Assembly: GCF_020080835.1 (NCBI RefSeq)
Contig: NC_058162.1
Location: 19,003,203-19,067,202, forward strand
DNA from: Cotesia glomerata
Taxonomy: Eukaryota > Arthropoda > Insecta > Hymenoptera > Braconidae
DNA length: 64,000 nt
Direction: 5' to 3'
Under the pieces are notes generated by a model that worked only from the letters and a program-made list of their open reading frames with translations, was not told where the DNA came from and searched no databases. A program made the translations under genes and the position numbers. Shown here piece after piece: positions 33,030 to 44,612 of this stretch (position 1 is the stretch's first letter; each line of letters opens with the position of its first letter).

Positions 33030-33096
<67 letters not shown>
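32384..33096 (+). repeat. Family A repeat, copy 6, 5' part
   Basis: It follows copy 5 head-to-tail (TTAGGATGACGGTTGACCC) and ends in an (AC)n tract at about 33037-33096 that is split by the R1-clade LINE. The remainder resumes at 38244. Confidence 0.85.
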
Positions 33097-33097
<1 letters not shown>

Positions 33098-33638
33098 TCG
33101 GGGCTGAGGAGAAACTGCTACCGGACGCGTCTCCCCGAGCGGATGGGAGGATGCTCGCTGTCCTTGGATGACACTTAATCTCTTAGTTGATGAGGTACAG
33201 CGGGTAGGAGCCAAGCAAAATAACCAAACAAAATAAGCTCCCGTGGACAAAACTGCCCTGTAATGGGTTGGTCACACTAACTGACCTAGCAAGACGATCG
33301 TTCTCTGCTGTGACCCACTGGGAGTGACCGGAACCTGTATCGTAGTTTCCGACGATGCAGGCCACGGCTGATGTGAGCTTGCTCTGCCGAGGTGTAAGTT
33401 GCAGCAGTGGATCAGGAGCCAGCCACTTCGGGCCTTGATCAGGAAGTACGCAGTGAGTGTTAGAGATCGGAATCTTCACCGCTCTGAGCGAGTCTAGTCC
33501 GTCCGTGTATTCCGGGACTGGCTAAGTGTCGGCTAGGCCTCAGGGAACTGGGGTAGGAGTACTATCTCCGAGGGTACACCCGTTCCTAGTTATGGCAACC
33601 CGCTCCACTCCGTACGATGCGCTGGTAAATCAAAAAGT

Positions 33639-35012
33639 ATGAGTAATTCACAGGAAACAAACAAGAGTGAAAACGGGCCTCATGCCCAGCAAGACGCACT
33701 GCTACTTAGTGCAAAGATGAAGAGGACAGATGCTCTGGTACATCTGGAGAAGCTAGTCAGTGGACTGCAGGACTTTCTCCAAACCAAGCAAAATGTCCAC
33801 AAGGAGATCAAGTCGAAGTCGACGAACATCTGCAGTGCCCTGAGAAGGTTCAAGAAACTGGACAAAGAGTGGCAGGACATCCAACAGCAACACGGTAATG
33901 TCGTGATGAAGACGAGTGCGACAGCGGTTTCACCTGCAAAAGCCGACACGTTTGTCGAAGAGATGGACACAGGTGGCGAGGGTGACGTCGAGTCAGTTGT
34001 CGAAGACGGAGAGGAAACTGGAACTGATATCAGGCCTGGGAAAAGGAAGGAGCGAAATTCCCCAGACTCAATGACCAGCCGTACTAAGAAGAAGAAGGAC
34101 CTTAAACCAAGTCCTCCGAAAAACGCGGTAACACAGAACGGCGGAAAAAAGGAGGTGAATGAGTGGCAAAAAGTCCAGTCAAGGAAGTCCAAGAGAGAGC
34201 AAGCAAAAGAAAAGCTCCAGAAGCAACCGCCGAAGGAGCCCAGGCCAGAGCCTAAGCGGAAAAAACCGCGCAAACGGATCAGGCCGGACGCACTGATCAT
34301 CCGCCCAGCAGAGACGGCAAAGTATGCTGAGATTCTGAAGCGAATAAAGCAGGACGTCCCTGACGAACAGGTCCGTACTACAGTGGATAAGATCCAAAGA
34401 ACTAGGACCGGGAGCTTGCTGATTACGCTTTCGAGGAAGAGCACTGACCGAGGCCAAGCCTTACAGAAGACCATCGCGGGCATCCTCCAAGAAGACGCGA
34501 AGGTAATCTGCAAAGGACCACAGGAAGACGTCGAAATCCGAGATCTTGACGATACCACAACCAAGGAGGATATTCAGGCCGCCTTGCGAACGGTAATCGG
34601 AGAAACCTGCGAGATACCACTAGGGACAATTAAGATTCGTAAGGCCTACAGAGGTACTCAGACAGCTGTTGTGACACTAGCAGCAGCTGCAGCGCGGAAG
34701 ATATTGGCAGGAAGCGGTAAAGTCCGGATCGGCTGGGCCAACTGCCGAATCAGAGCTACGAGGAGACCAATCCAATGTTTCAAGTGCTGGCACTTTGGAC
34801 ACCATGGATCCCAGTGCAAGAGCAATGTGGATCGGTCTAAGCTATGTATTAGGTGCGGACAAGAGGGACACAAGATTGCTGAATGCAAAAACCCAGCGAA
34901 ATGTGTATTATACGCGGACCAAAGTGCGGAGAACGCGGCCCATCATGCCGGCGCATCCAGGTGCCCAGTATTTAAAGAGGCACTCCAGAAGATAACAAAC
35001 AAACAGACATGA
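33639..35012 (+). CDS. R1-clade LINE ORF1, Gag-like nucleic-acid-binding protein
   Basis: 457 aa. The N-terminal half is charged, with an acidic stretch (residues about 105-130) and a long basic segment (about 145-225, with KEPRPEPKRKKPRKRIRP). A conserved domain follows (about 225-370) with ALIIRP, YAEILKRI and DLDDTTTKEDI, typical of Gag-like ORF1 proteins of the R1/Jockey group. Two CCHC zinc knuckles follow: C380-x2-C383-x4-H388-x4-C393 and C403-x2-C406-x4-H411-x4-C416. A third knuckle (about 423-444) has CVLY where CxxC is expected, so it has probably lost one cysteine. The protein would package element RNA. The start is the ATG at 33639 after the GC-rich leader. The stop overlaps the ORF2 start (ATGA), which suggests coupled translation. 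Confidence 0.9.
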   Translation: MSNSQETNKSENGPHAQQDALLLSAKMKRTDALVHLEKLVSGLQDFLQTKQNVHKEIKSKSTNICSALRRFKKLDKEWQDIQQQHGNVVMKTSATAVSPAKADTFVEEMDTGGEGDVESVVEDGEETGTDIRPGKRKERNSPDSMTSRTKKKKDLKPSPPKNAVTQNGGKKEVNEWQKVQSRKSKREQAKEKLQKQPPKEPRPEPKRKKPRKRIRPDALIIRPAETAKYAEILKRIKQDVPDEQVRTTVDKIQRTRTGSLLITLSRKSTDRGQALQKTIAGILQEDAKVICKGPQEDVEIRDLDDTTTKEDIQAALRTVIGETCEIPLGTIKIRKAYRGTQTAVVTLAAAAARKILAGSGKVRIGWANCRIRATRRPIQCFKCWHFGHHGSQCKSNVDRSKLCIRCGQEGHKIAECKNPAKCVLYADQSAENAAHHAGASRCPVFKEALQKITNKQT

Positions 35013-37987
35013 AGATATTGCAGCTAAACCTAAACCATTGCGAAGCTGCACATGATCTGCTTATGCAAACAGCAAGAGAACTAGAGTTAGACTTAGTAAT
35101 GATAGCAGAGCCATACAGACACCTGAATACCCAGCCTTGGGAATCTGACAGCACCGCCAAGGCTGTCATCTGGTCCTGTGGTAAGCATCCCTTCCAGAGT
35201 GTAGTTAACAATGATAATGCCGGCTTTGTAGCAGCAACAGTTAACGGCATCCGTTTCTACAGCTGTTATGCACCACCTAGCCTATCCATTGTTGAATTCA
35301 CTGAATTCTTGGACAAACTGACCGAGGACGCCAAGCAGCATTATCCAGTCGCGATTGCCGGTGACTTCAACTCCTGGGCAGTAGACTGGGGCAGCAAGCA
35401 GACCAATGCGCGAGGAAAAGCACTACTAGAAGCTTTTACTACACTAGATGTAGTCCAGCTCAACAGTGGTGATACGCCAACCTATACTAAAGGAGAAGCA
35501 AGCTCTATTGTAGATCTCACTTTCGTCAGCAGCAGCCTCATCAGTGGGAAATACGACTGGAAGGTGATGGATATCTACACAGCCAGCGACCACAAGGCAA
35601 TTCTCTGGGAAATATCACATGACCGGAATACAAGAAGACCAATCAAGTCACTCAATACCATTGGATGGAAAGTGAAGTCTTTTGACACAAGCACATTGGT
35701 AATAGCCCTGAATAGTGAACCGATTACTACTGGATCCGCAGAAGAAATGACCAAGGACCTGATGAAAAGAGTTGTCCAGGCCTGTGACGCAAGTATGGTC
35801 CGGAAACGCAGCATAAGCCAACGCCCGGCAGTACACTGGTGGAACGACCACATCAGCGTTCTTCGGAAAGAGTGTCTAAAGAAAAGAAGAATATCCCAGC
35901 GTGGCTATCGACGACCTAATTCTGCGGAGCTGGTCGCAGAGTACAAAAAAGCCCGTCGATCATTGAACAAAGCCATCAAGGATAGTAAGAGGCAATGCTG
36001 GAAAGAGCTCATCAACGAGGTGGACAAAGACCTGTGGGGTAGACCGTACAAGGTGGTCATGACTCACCTAAAAGTCAAACAAATGCCGGCACCCACATGC
36101 CCACAACTTCTGCAGAGAATCGTTACCGCGCTGTTTCCGCAGCAACGCGAGCTTCATTACCAGTTAGCTCAAGGCGAACTGGAGGACATTCCACCTGTCA
36201 CGGAAGAAGAACTGACGGAGGCTTGCAACCGCGTAGGGAATAATAAAGCACCAGGATTAGACGGAATCCCTAATATTGCCTTAAAAACAGCTATAAAGGC
36301 AGCACCGGCATTATTCCTGGATGTTTACATCACCTGCCTCAAAGAAGGGATTTTTCCTCGAAAGTGGAAACAGCAACGGTTAGTGCTGCTTCCTAAAGGG
36401 AAAAAGCCACCGGATGAACCGTCATCTTACCGCCCACTTTGCATGCTAGATACAGCGGGTAAGATATTTGAACGCATAATTCACCAGAGAATTGAAGCAG
36501 TAGTCGACCCACTCCTGGCAGACAATCAGTATGGATTTCGGAAAGGACGATCAACCCTGGACGCAATCAAACTGGTTGTTGATACGGCCAAGGAAGCAAT
36601 CGCAGGAACCAGATGGAAGGGTGGAACGAAGAAGTATTGCCTGGTGGCGACTCTAGACATCAGAAACGCCTTCAACTCCGCCAATTGGGAATGCATCATG
36701 CAGGCCCTCCAAGAGAAGAATGTACCAGAATACCTTCTTAAGATCGTAGCAAGCTACTTTGAAAACAGGGTCCTGAAGTATGACACGAAGAACGGTCCGA
36801 GGGAGTATGATATTACTGGAGGTGTACCACAAGGTTCAGTTCTAGGCCCGCTCCTGTGGAATATTATGTATGACGGTCTATTAAGACTAACTCTGCCAAG
36901 AAACGTCAAACTCGTAGCATATGCAGATGACGTAGCCGTAGTGATCGTTGCCAAACACCTTGACGAGATAAACCATATGTTCGATCTCACTTTTGAGCGC
37001 GTTAACCGGTGGATGGACGCAGTGAACCTGCAACTGGCGCAACACAAGACTGAGGCAGTGCTTATTACCAGCAGAAAAGTGGTAGAGACCATTAAGCTGA
37101 AAGTCGGCGAACAAGAAATCACATCACAACCTTATATCCGATATTTGGGAGTGATGCTTGATGCCCGACTCAACTTCAAGCAGCAAGTGGAACATGTCAG
37201 TGCCAAAGCGTCAGTAGTGAGGGCTAGTCTCGCACGACTGATGCCGAACGTCGGAGGCCCAAAGCAGAGCAGGAGGCTATTATTGTCATCAGTAGTCACA
37301 TCGGTGCTCACTTACGGAATATCCATTTGGGCCGACGCACTAAAGACGCAAGAATCATGGAGAAAGGCTGGACCAGTATATCGACTGAGTGCCCTACGAG
37401 TAGCTAGCGCCTTCCGCACAATATCAGAGGAAGCAGTGTGTGTTATTTCCGGTACTCTGCCTCTCAGAGTCCTAGCTGAGGAAAGACGGAACCTATATCA
37501 ACGAAAAAGGTCAACCACACTGAGCCCTGAAGAACTTAGAAGGGAAGAACGGCAACACAGCATCGCAAGATGGCAACAGGAGTGGAATGCTGCAGAGAAA
37601 GGTCGGTGGACGTACCGTCTCATACCTCGGATTGATGTGTGGTTCAACCGGAGTCACGGTGAGATCAACTATTATTTAACGCAGATGTTATCAGGACACG
37701 GATGTTACCGGAAGTATCTTCACCGCTTTAAGCACGATGATACCCCAGAGTGCCCGTCCTGTCCAGGGGTCAATGAAGATGCGGAGCATGTTTTCTTTGT
37801 GTGTCCACGTTTCAACCAACAGCGCGATGAGTTAGAGAAGATTCTGAAAAAGAGAACCCAACCAGAGTCAATAGTAGAAGCAATGTTGTCGTCAGAAGCT
37901 GCCTGGAACGCCACAAGCACTTTTGCTACAAAAGTGCTTACAGAGTTGCGATCCATTGAGAGGAAAAGAGCGAAAGACAGAATCTAG
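35009..37987 (+). CDS. R1-clade LINE ORF2, endonuclease-reverse transcriptase
   Basis: 992 aa, uninterrupted. Residues 1-205 are an apurinic-type endonuclease: N9, E34 (IAEPY), the GDFNSW block with D119/N121, D169 (IVDLTF) and the SDH block (D194/H195). This domain would nick the AC-repeat target. The reverse transcriptase spans about 400-720, with NNKAPGLDGIPN, YRPLCMLDTAGK, YGFRKGRSTLDAI, the DIRNAFNS block, GVPQGSVLGP and catalytic YADD at 638-641. The C-terminus has a CCHC knuckle, C915-x2-C918-x8-H927-x4-C932. The architecture matches R1-clade elements such as Waldo and Mino, some of which insert specifically into short tandem repeats. The last 99 residues are nearly the same as the truncated copy at 16573. 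Confidence 0.93.
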   Translation: MKILQLNLNHCEAAHDLLMQTARELELDLVMIAEPYRHLNTQPWESDSTAKAVIWSCGKHPFQSVVNNDNAGFVAATVNGIRFYSCYAPPSLSIVEFTEFLDKLTEDAKQHYPVAIAGDFNSWAVDWGSKQTNARGKALLEAFTTLDVVQLNSGDTPTYTKGEASSIVDLTFVSSSLISGKYDWKVMDIYTASDHKAILWEISHDRNTRRPIKSLNTIGWKVKSFDTSTLVIALNSEPITTGSAEEMTKDLMKRVVQACDASMVRKRSISQRPAVHWWNDHISVLRKECLKKRRISQRGYRRPNSAELVAEYKKARRSLNKAIKDSKRQCWKELINEVDKDLWGRPYKVVMTHLKVKQMPAPTCPQLLQRIVTALFPQQRELHYQLAQGELEDIPPVTEEELTEACNRVGNNKAPGLDGIPNIALKTAIKAAPALFLDVYITCLKEGIFPRKWKQQRLVLLPKGKKPPDEPSSYRPLCMLDTAGKIFERIIHQRIEAVVDPLLADNQYGFRKGRSTLDAIKLVVDTAKEAIAGTRWKGGTKKYCLVATLDIRNAFNSANWECIMQALQEKNVPEYLLKIVASYFENRVLKYDTKNGPREYDITGGVPQGSVLGPLLWNIMYDGLLRLTLPRNVKLVAYADDVAVVIVAKHLDEINHMFDLTFERVNRWMDAVNLQLAQHKTEAVLITSRKVVETIKLKVGEQEITSQPYIRYLGVMLDARLNFKQQVEHVSAKASVVRASLARLMPNVGGPKQSRRLLLSSVVTSVLTYGISIWADALKTQESWRKAGPVYRLSALRVASAFRTISEEAVCVISGTLPLRVLAEERRNLYQRKRSTTLSPEELRREERQHSIARWQQEWNAAEKGRWTYRLIPRIDVWFNRSHGEINYYLTQMLSGHGCYRKYLHRFKHDDTPECPSCPGVNEDAEHVFFVCPRFNQQRDELEKILKKRTQPESIVEAMLSSEAAWNATSTFATKVLTELRSIERKRAKDRI

Positions 37988-38243
37988 AAGGAAGAAATAA
38001 CATCTTAGCCACCAGAAGGAAGAGCGGCAGCTAATTCCTCCCCCCGCGAAGAAATGCCTTACGGCGGTACCATGGGGGATCAGAGGATAGAAGAGAAAGG
38101 GGTTTAGGGTTTAGTGGGTAGGGGCGTCAGCGTCGAGTTTTAGTATGACGCTGCGTCGAGTCGCCACATATCCAGGCCAAACAGCTATGCCTAGAATCCG
38201 TAAAAAGGATCCCCCCCCCTAAGGAAAAAAAAGAAAAAAAAAA

Positions 38244-38432
38244 TACACACACACACGCACATACATACATACATACATACATACGGACATCATCGTGAAA
38301 ACAATCAGGATAGCTTCCTAGGATCTTAAAACGTCAAGATTTGATGAGAACTCGATTTTCGAAAAACGGGGTAAAACCAATAACTTCCCGACTTTTGAAA
38401 ATTTTCAATTTTCTTAGCGGGAAGTTAAAAAT
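38244..38432 (+). repeat. Family A repeat, copy 6, 3' part
   Basis: Begins TACACACACACACGCACATAC. It continues with GGACATCATCGTGAAAAC and CCAATAACTTCCCGA, and ends TTAGCGGGAAGTTAAAAAT. This completes copy 6 across the LINE. Confidence 0.85.
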
Positions 38433-39472
38433 CGGCTCTGTCCGGGATACGCGAGAATAGTTGTCAAATTGATTAAAGTTTTTTTTGAGAGTAAAGAATA
38501 AAAAAAGTGACGAACTTTGAAAAAATAACGATTTTGCTCAAAAAACCGATTATTTTATAGAATTGATCGTATTTAATTTTTTGTTGTATTTTTTCAAAAA
38601 GTTTATTCAAAAAAAAAATTTTTTAAAAAAAAAGGTACCCAAAGGTCAATGTTTAAAAAAGTTATGGCTTTTTGAAAATAAAAAAGCCATTTTTTTGAAA
38701 AATTCATAACTTTTTTTGGGTTGGATAAAAAAATTTGAAAAAATTCTCAAAAATGTCTTTTAAAGGGTAGAAAAGAATAGAAAAGTTTCAGCTAAATCTA
38801 AAGGGGTCGGGTTCAAAAGTGGTAGATTTGGCATGGAATACCCCACAGATTTCTTCTAACATACGTTCACAATTATCATAATTAAAAATCCTTGAAATTG
38901 AATAAAATAAACTAAACTAACAAAATGATTTCTCTGCTTGCTCTATAATGATACAAATCACGAGCATAGCGTAGATAATCATCAATTTCGTCATTATTAT
39001 CATTAATAATTAATGAGGTCCCTCGTTTCGACCCATGCGATACTATGCTATTAAAAAAAGAAATCACATGAAACTTTAATCGTCTATTATTACAAGGTTA
39101 TTCACATAACTGAGACTAGATCTATAATTTATTGACGTTAATTGGGTTTACAATTAATTTACTTGCGAATCCGTTGATACAATATCTCACTTTAAAATTA
39201 AATACTCAAACAAAACTGATATTAAGGAATTAAAAGCGATCATCGTAGAATAAATTTATCGTAAATTTATAAATACTAAAGTCATAGTGTTATAAAAGTC
39301 ATAGCTCGGGTATTAGTTATTTTTCAATTGTTAAATTTGATTCGATAAATTCAAACAAATTACTTAATTGAGTTTAACAAAAACAAATCTCAGTTTAAAA
39401 AGTCTAAAGCTTATAAAAAGTGAATTAATTAACGATCGACCTGATGGTCATACTTTTTAAGAAGTTGTAAAT
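38433..39472. other. Gene-less stretch
   Basis: No gene. Segment 38650-38720 forms a short hairpin (GTTATGGCTTTTTG... and ...AAAAAGCCAT). The rest is AT-rich. Confidence 0.5.
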
Positions 39473-40895
39473 CCCGTGAAAAAATTTTCTCATCAGACTA
39501 TATCAGGCCTGATATAAACCGTCCATATCAGGTCTGATATGGAAATTGGCCATATCAGACTATATATGCCTTGATATAAGTATATCAGACTATGTACCCG
39601 CTCGGGTAAAAAAAATTATATATCATTATATTACATAATTATAAATAAAAAATTGCCCTATATAATTATGTATAATTAGGTATAAATATATATAATTATT
39701 TCCATAGGAAAAAAAAATCGGTGCGAGTGGGAATCGAACCGTGGACCTAGCGCTTGAAAGACTAATTCACTATTCGTTTACTGAAGAGACTTACTTAGAG
39801 AATAGAGTTTATTATAACTACAAGTAATGCAAATCGTATACATGATCGATTCGTAGTGAACAAAATTTTTTATCTAATTTATTAATTATTAATTGCCAAT
39901 ATTTATGTATAATAATGGTATCTATATGTAGATTTATAAAATTATCTATGTATACATGAAATCGCAAAAATGATTCTACGATAATTGTTAAGGTACTTCA
40001 CTGCTTTAGAATTTATAATTTCTTTGAAATTAAAAAAATAAACGAGGTAAAATCAGAATTGAAAGCTTAAATTTTAATGGAATTATTTGTTTAGTATATG
40101 GAACTATATATTGCTAGAGGGCCTGGCTAACAATTTTTGAACTTGACAAAACTAATAATTTTGTGAAATTAAATTTTTTTTTAAGTTCCTATTATTTCAT
40201 CCGAAAAATACTATATATTAAAAGATTATTAATCATTGGAGTAACAGACTCTTAGATAGAAAAAGAGAATGTTTTATGGTAATCACAAAATACCCACTGG
40301 AGTAAAAAAAATTATATAGAATTCTATATGATTCATATATAATTGTATATGAATTATATATACATCTATATAATTATAAATGAATTACATATGCTTCCAT
40401 ATAATTATAAATGAATTACATATGCTTCTATATAATTGGATGTGAATCATATATAATGATATATAGTTTTTCTTACTCGGGTATGCCTTTATATGAGTAC
40501 ATAAGACTAGTTATGTGCTGCTAAGGGTACGAGTATATCAGACTATATGAATCCATATCAAGTTATATCAACCCGGATCAGGGATTTTTTTTTCAAGTTT
40601 ATCAAAGTAGATATAACTTTACAAGGTTATATCAGAGCATATCAAGACCTATTAAAAAATAATGTAAAATTAGATATGAGCATATCAAGCTATATCAAGT
40701 CTGATGTAGACATATCAAATTGATAAGACTTGATCAGGCCTGATATGGCCAATTTTCATATCAGGCCATATCAGGACATATCAAAAATTAAATATGGATA
40801 TATCAGATCATATCAGGCCAGATATGAGCATATCAAAAATTTTTATATGGCTTTATCAGCTCATATCAAGCCTGATCAGAATATTTTTTCACGGG
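39473..40895. mobile_element. CCCGTG foldback element (1.4 kb)
   Basis: Terminal inverted repeats CCCGTGAAAAAATTTTCT and its near-complement AGAATATTTTTTCACGGG. The outer arms consist of TATATCAGGCCTGATATGG-type words, and the next zone of ATATAATTATA blocks framed by ACTCGGGTAAAA-like borders. The centre (about 39715-40270) is unrelated AT-rich sequence including a tRNA-like segment. I see no ORF. Confidence 0.75.
39718..39795 (-). repeat. tRNA-like segment in the foldback core
   Basis: The minus strand carries GGTTCGATTCC (plus GGAATCGAACC at 39730-39740), flanked by CACG/CACTCGCACC. The 5' half (TCTTCAGTAAACGAATAGTG) has only a weak A box. Confidence 0.4.
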
Positions 40896-42237
40896 AAGAA
40901 GCTTACTGAAATAAAAAAAATTCAAAGTTACTTTGAATTTCTCAGAATTAGTTTTTGAAGTGTTTTGATAACGGAGAAAATTTTGCGTAAAAAAATGTAT
41001 GAGGAAAAAAATCAGCTCTTTCCTTCCATTTCATTTGGAATATTCAAGAAGGCTCTTAGACTTTTTCGCGTAAAATAAACTACAAAACCACGGCATCGTA
41101 TTCAAACCGCAAGCAAAAGAACATCTACAACTATAGTTTACTCTACGGTACTTTTATCTCAACTTTGTACTGAGAAGCCCCGCGTTGGACAGCCACGTGA
41201 AAAGATAGAAGAGGAAAAGAAATAAAATAGTCCTTGGTGCCTTTGAAGAGGTCTATTGTCCACGGATAAACGAAAAGTAAGAATTAAACAGTAGGAATAA
41301 TAACAATAGAAAATCTTCCAAATATTACACATCAAAAATTTGGTAATGCATTCACAGAAAATGAGAACAATTTTTTTAATTTTCTTTTTTTCTACTTAAC
41401 ATAATCGCTATTGTGTTGATTGTTCGCGGTTTAAATATAAGGTAGTAACTATATTTTAAAGCGTGGTAAGAATCATTTATAAAGCAATTTAGTTTTTATC
41501 AATGAAACGGACAAGACTGGAAAAGGTTTTTATATCTAGCCGAGAAAAATTTCACCATGTCGTCTGATATATTTATAAGAGTGTTTTATTTACGATTATT
41601 TTTTTTCGCTTCCAACAGAAAATTTCTTTGAAATATTGTCAAAAAAAATCTGAAAGATTGTTAATGATTAAATTTCATCGACTACCCGGGAAAAAATGAT
41701 CAGACCTGATTAGACATGAAAAATGACTTTACCTGATCAGTCATGGTCATTTTTCATCCCGGTTCATGTATGATCGGGTCTGAAAGCCCATTATTACTTC
41801 TAATTAATTATTTTACTTAATTTTATGGATATAGTACTAGATAGAGTCATACGCAATTCTCTATAATGAATTGGAATAAAAAAAAAAATGTTTGCATATA
41901 ATTTTACGGCTGTAACACTAGCGGTCATCCACCTACTAACTATGCTTGATACCGCTTAACTTTAGTGATCTCCGTGCGCCTTAAAGTTTCTGTCTGCTGT
42001 GCTGCTATCTTAGATAAAAATAACTCTGTAAAGTACAGTACGTATTAAATCAGTTTATCATAAATATAATATAAAAATTGATTTTATAATATATTTTAAT
42101 AGTCATAATTTAATTACTAAACCGAATCTCATTATAACATCAAATTTAATTAAATAATAAAATAAATAATGATTTTAATATTAGGCAGGAGTAGAGCAGA
42201 CCAAAACATTCCATAGGAAATTTAACAAATTTTTTAT
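40896..42237. other. Mostly featureless, with a fragment of the TGATCAGGCCTG family
   Basis: Segment 41685-41800 starts ACCCGGGAAAAAATGATCAG and continues with CTGATCAGTCATGGTCAT words, a partial copy of the 21.4 kb foldback family. No gene is supported elsewhere in this stretch. Confidence 0.55.
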
Positions 42238-42607
42238 TTCAGAATTAGGGCTTCACACGAGACGAGAGTAGGCGAGAGTTTCAAAAATCTCGTCTCGGTC
42301 TCGTGAATTCCGAAAAAATTAAGTCTCATTCGAGTCTCGGTCTCGTCTCGTTACCAGTTGTCTCGTCTCGTCTCGCTTAGTTCTAAATATTAAGAATTTT
42401 ATATTAAGTTTCTTCCCAAATACTTGAGTGTTCGACCAATTCTATTATATATACTTCCACAGATGTATACAATAATTCTTCATATTTTTACTACAAAAAA
42501 TACAGGAAAAAACACAAAATTCCTTCAGATGTCCAAATAGAGACTAAATTTTTAAAACATCGGGATTTAGTGACAATAAAAGTTGTCCGTTAAGTACTGA
42601 ATTTATA

Positions 42608-43720
42608 ATGAGACTAGCTGTTACCCGCCCGCTCCGCTGGGCACTTTGTAGAATTGTATTTTGAGATCTAGACTTGAAATTCAATTGGAGTATTGTTCTG
42701 ACTTGCACAGATTCAAAATTCTATCGGATTGGCCTGTACCTTTTATCCATGTCATAATTCTAGCGAATATCCATTGTAACTTTCAATGTGCAATCACTAT
42801 AACATTCCCGTGGCTTTCTCCAAAAATGAATAATCATTTTTGGATTTACGATTTTTATTTTTGATTTTACGAAATCTCTTAAAATGAATAGCCAAATTTC
42901 TTTTCCACATCTCAAGTGTTTAGAAAATGTTTTCATTTTAATCTGTTACATTCCCGCGATCCCGTAATAAGAACAATTCATTGGTTATGTGATCAGCAAA
43001 AATAAAATGTATGCAAAATACTTAGTCCGTTGACTATATAGCTACATGTAAAGTTAAATTTTAGAAACCTTACAATGACTTTTTCGCCGCTGCCAAAGAG
43101 ACGATTGTGGTAAGAAAATATAATTATTAAAAAAGGAAAATATTTTAATCCGTTGACTTTGGAGGCCATCCCTGTAATTACCTGTTTCTCTTAAGATTCT
43201 ATCAAATTTTATATCTCTAGGAAATATATTTGAAGAATATGAATTTTTTGACAACTATCACTCCCGCACTCTTATGTGAGAGAGAAATTTCGTAAGATCC
43301 TATTCGAGATGATTTTTACATTAAAAATAAAATATTCCAACAAAACTTCGAGTCCATAGAAACTATTGTTTTGAAAAGAAAGATTTTCATCGTTAACGCC
43401 TCCGCAGTCCCTTTGGAGTTGGAATTTGATAAAATTCATTCTTAGCTGAACTTGACATGATACATGAAGACTCCCACCAAATTTGAAGTCTGTCGAAGTT
43501 ATAGTTTGGAAATTAAAATTTTAGATTTTAAGACCCACCCCCGCAATTCCTATCGGAAGTAAACTTTATTGAAATCCATTTTGAGATGATCTCTACAGGA
43601 GAAATAAAAGATTTCTACCAAATTTAGAGTTTTCAGAAGCTATATCTTGGAAATAAACATTTTTTATTGTCAACACCCACTCCCGCGATCCTTATGTTCA
43701 ATTCTTAGCTAATTTCACAA
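42608..43720. repeat. GACTAGCTGTTACCCGC repeat and diverged 120-bp units
   Basis: Opens with ACTAGCTGTTACCCGCCCGC. At 43140-43720 it contains diverged units with CCCGCRATCCCTATGG, AAATTCRTTCTTAGCTGA and CCAAATTTGAAGTCTGT. The same units recur at 47110-47640 and 48040-48190. This resembles 3' sequences of RTE-type LINEs or Helentrons in insects, and I cannot decide which. Confidence 0.4.
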
Positions 43721-44612
43721 TTAATCAATTATTTCATTTTTTATAATATTTACTAATTTTTTTTGAAATTATTCAGTATGTGAAAAATAAACGTAAAATC
43801 TTTAAATATTTTACTCTCGGCTGTGAGTTTTGGATACATGCATGCGGGTCGCTAGACTCAAGTACCTACTTTTATGACTCTGTCCGTTGAGGTCATATAA
43901 ATGCAGTCTCTTGTTCTCTTCGTAACCCGAGCGCTCATCTGGTTCGATTTAAAATATTTTCCGTTTTAACTTTCCCTTTTTTTATATGTGTAATATTTTT
44001 GTCAACGTATTTTTCTTAACAATATTTCTCGGAAATGTACTCCCAATAATAAAATGAAAAGAGTCTCCGTACTCTGTTGTGCTTAAAATACTATCAAAAG
44101 AGTCAGTCCAAAAGGATCTCTCCGAGCGACAACTACGTCAATTTCAGTCAAGTTCCAAGTTTAAATCGAATCCTCTTTCTTAGCATTTCGTTTTTCAACT
44201 AAGTTACAATTTTTACAATCTACATTAACATCATTTAATCGCTGAGTTTCAATTAAAGTGAATTGTGAGGTGAAATATCAGTGTCTTTTCATTAATCTGT
44301 GATTGAAGTTCACCACGACGTTGATTCACCACCATCATCAGAACTCTACAGTCACGAGCTTAAACCGCTACATTAATACATTCATCAGACATTTAAGAGC
44401 TCAAGCAGCACATGGTATTGTATTTTAGTAAACCAAAAATACCAAAAAGGTACGAATCAAATTTATACTTGCATACATATTCAATACAACATTTCCCTCA
44501 GCGTCGGGAGGATGTCGGTTCAGCCGTCAGCCCTAAACCGCCCACCGGTGCTGAACTGATTTACTAGTTCCAATTCATATTTAATTACAATATGTAATAT
44601 AATATGTTACAA
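43721..44612. other. Gene-less stretch inside the hAT bounds
   Basis: No supported gene. Segment 44490-44560 is GC-richer (GCGTCGGGAGGATGTCGG). Confidence 0.45.

Larger units (their letters stand above)
33097..38243 (+). mobile_element. Apparently full-length R1-clade LINE inserted in (AC)n
   Basis: 5147 bp. The 5' UTR at 33097-33638 is GC-rich and begins TTCGGGGCTGAGGAG. ORF1 and ORF2 overlap by ATGA, and a 256-bp 3' UTR ends in an A-rich tail. Left flank is (AC)n; right flank is (AC)n plus (ACAT)n. Both ORFs are uninterrupted, so the copy could be young or active. Codon use and GC content differ sharply from the surrounding AT-rich DNA. Confidence 0.9.

Noticed and set aside
33680..34564. 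294-codon minus-strand frame opposite LINE ORF1
   Set aside because: Shadow of the GC-rich plus-strand ORF1. It has no domain or start context of its own.
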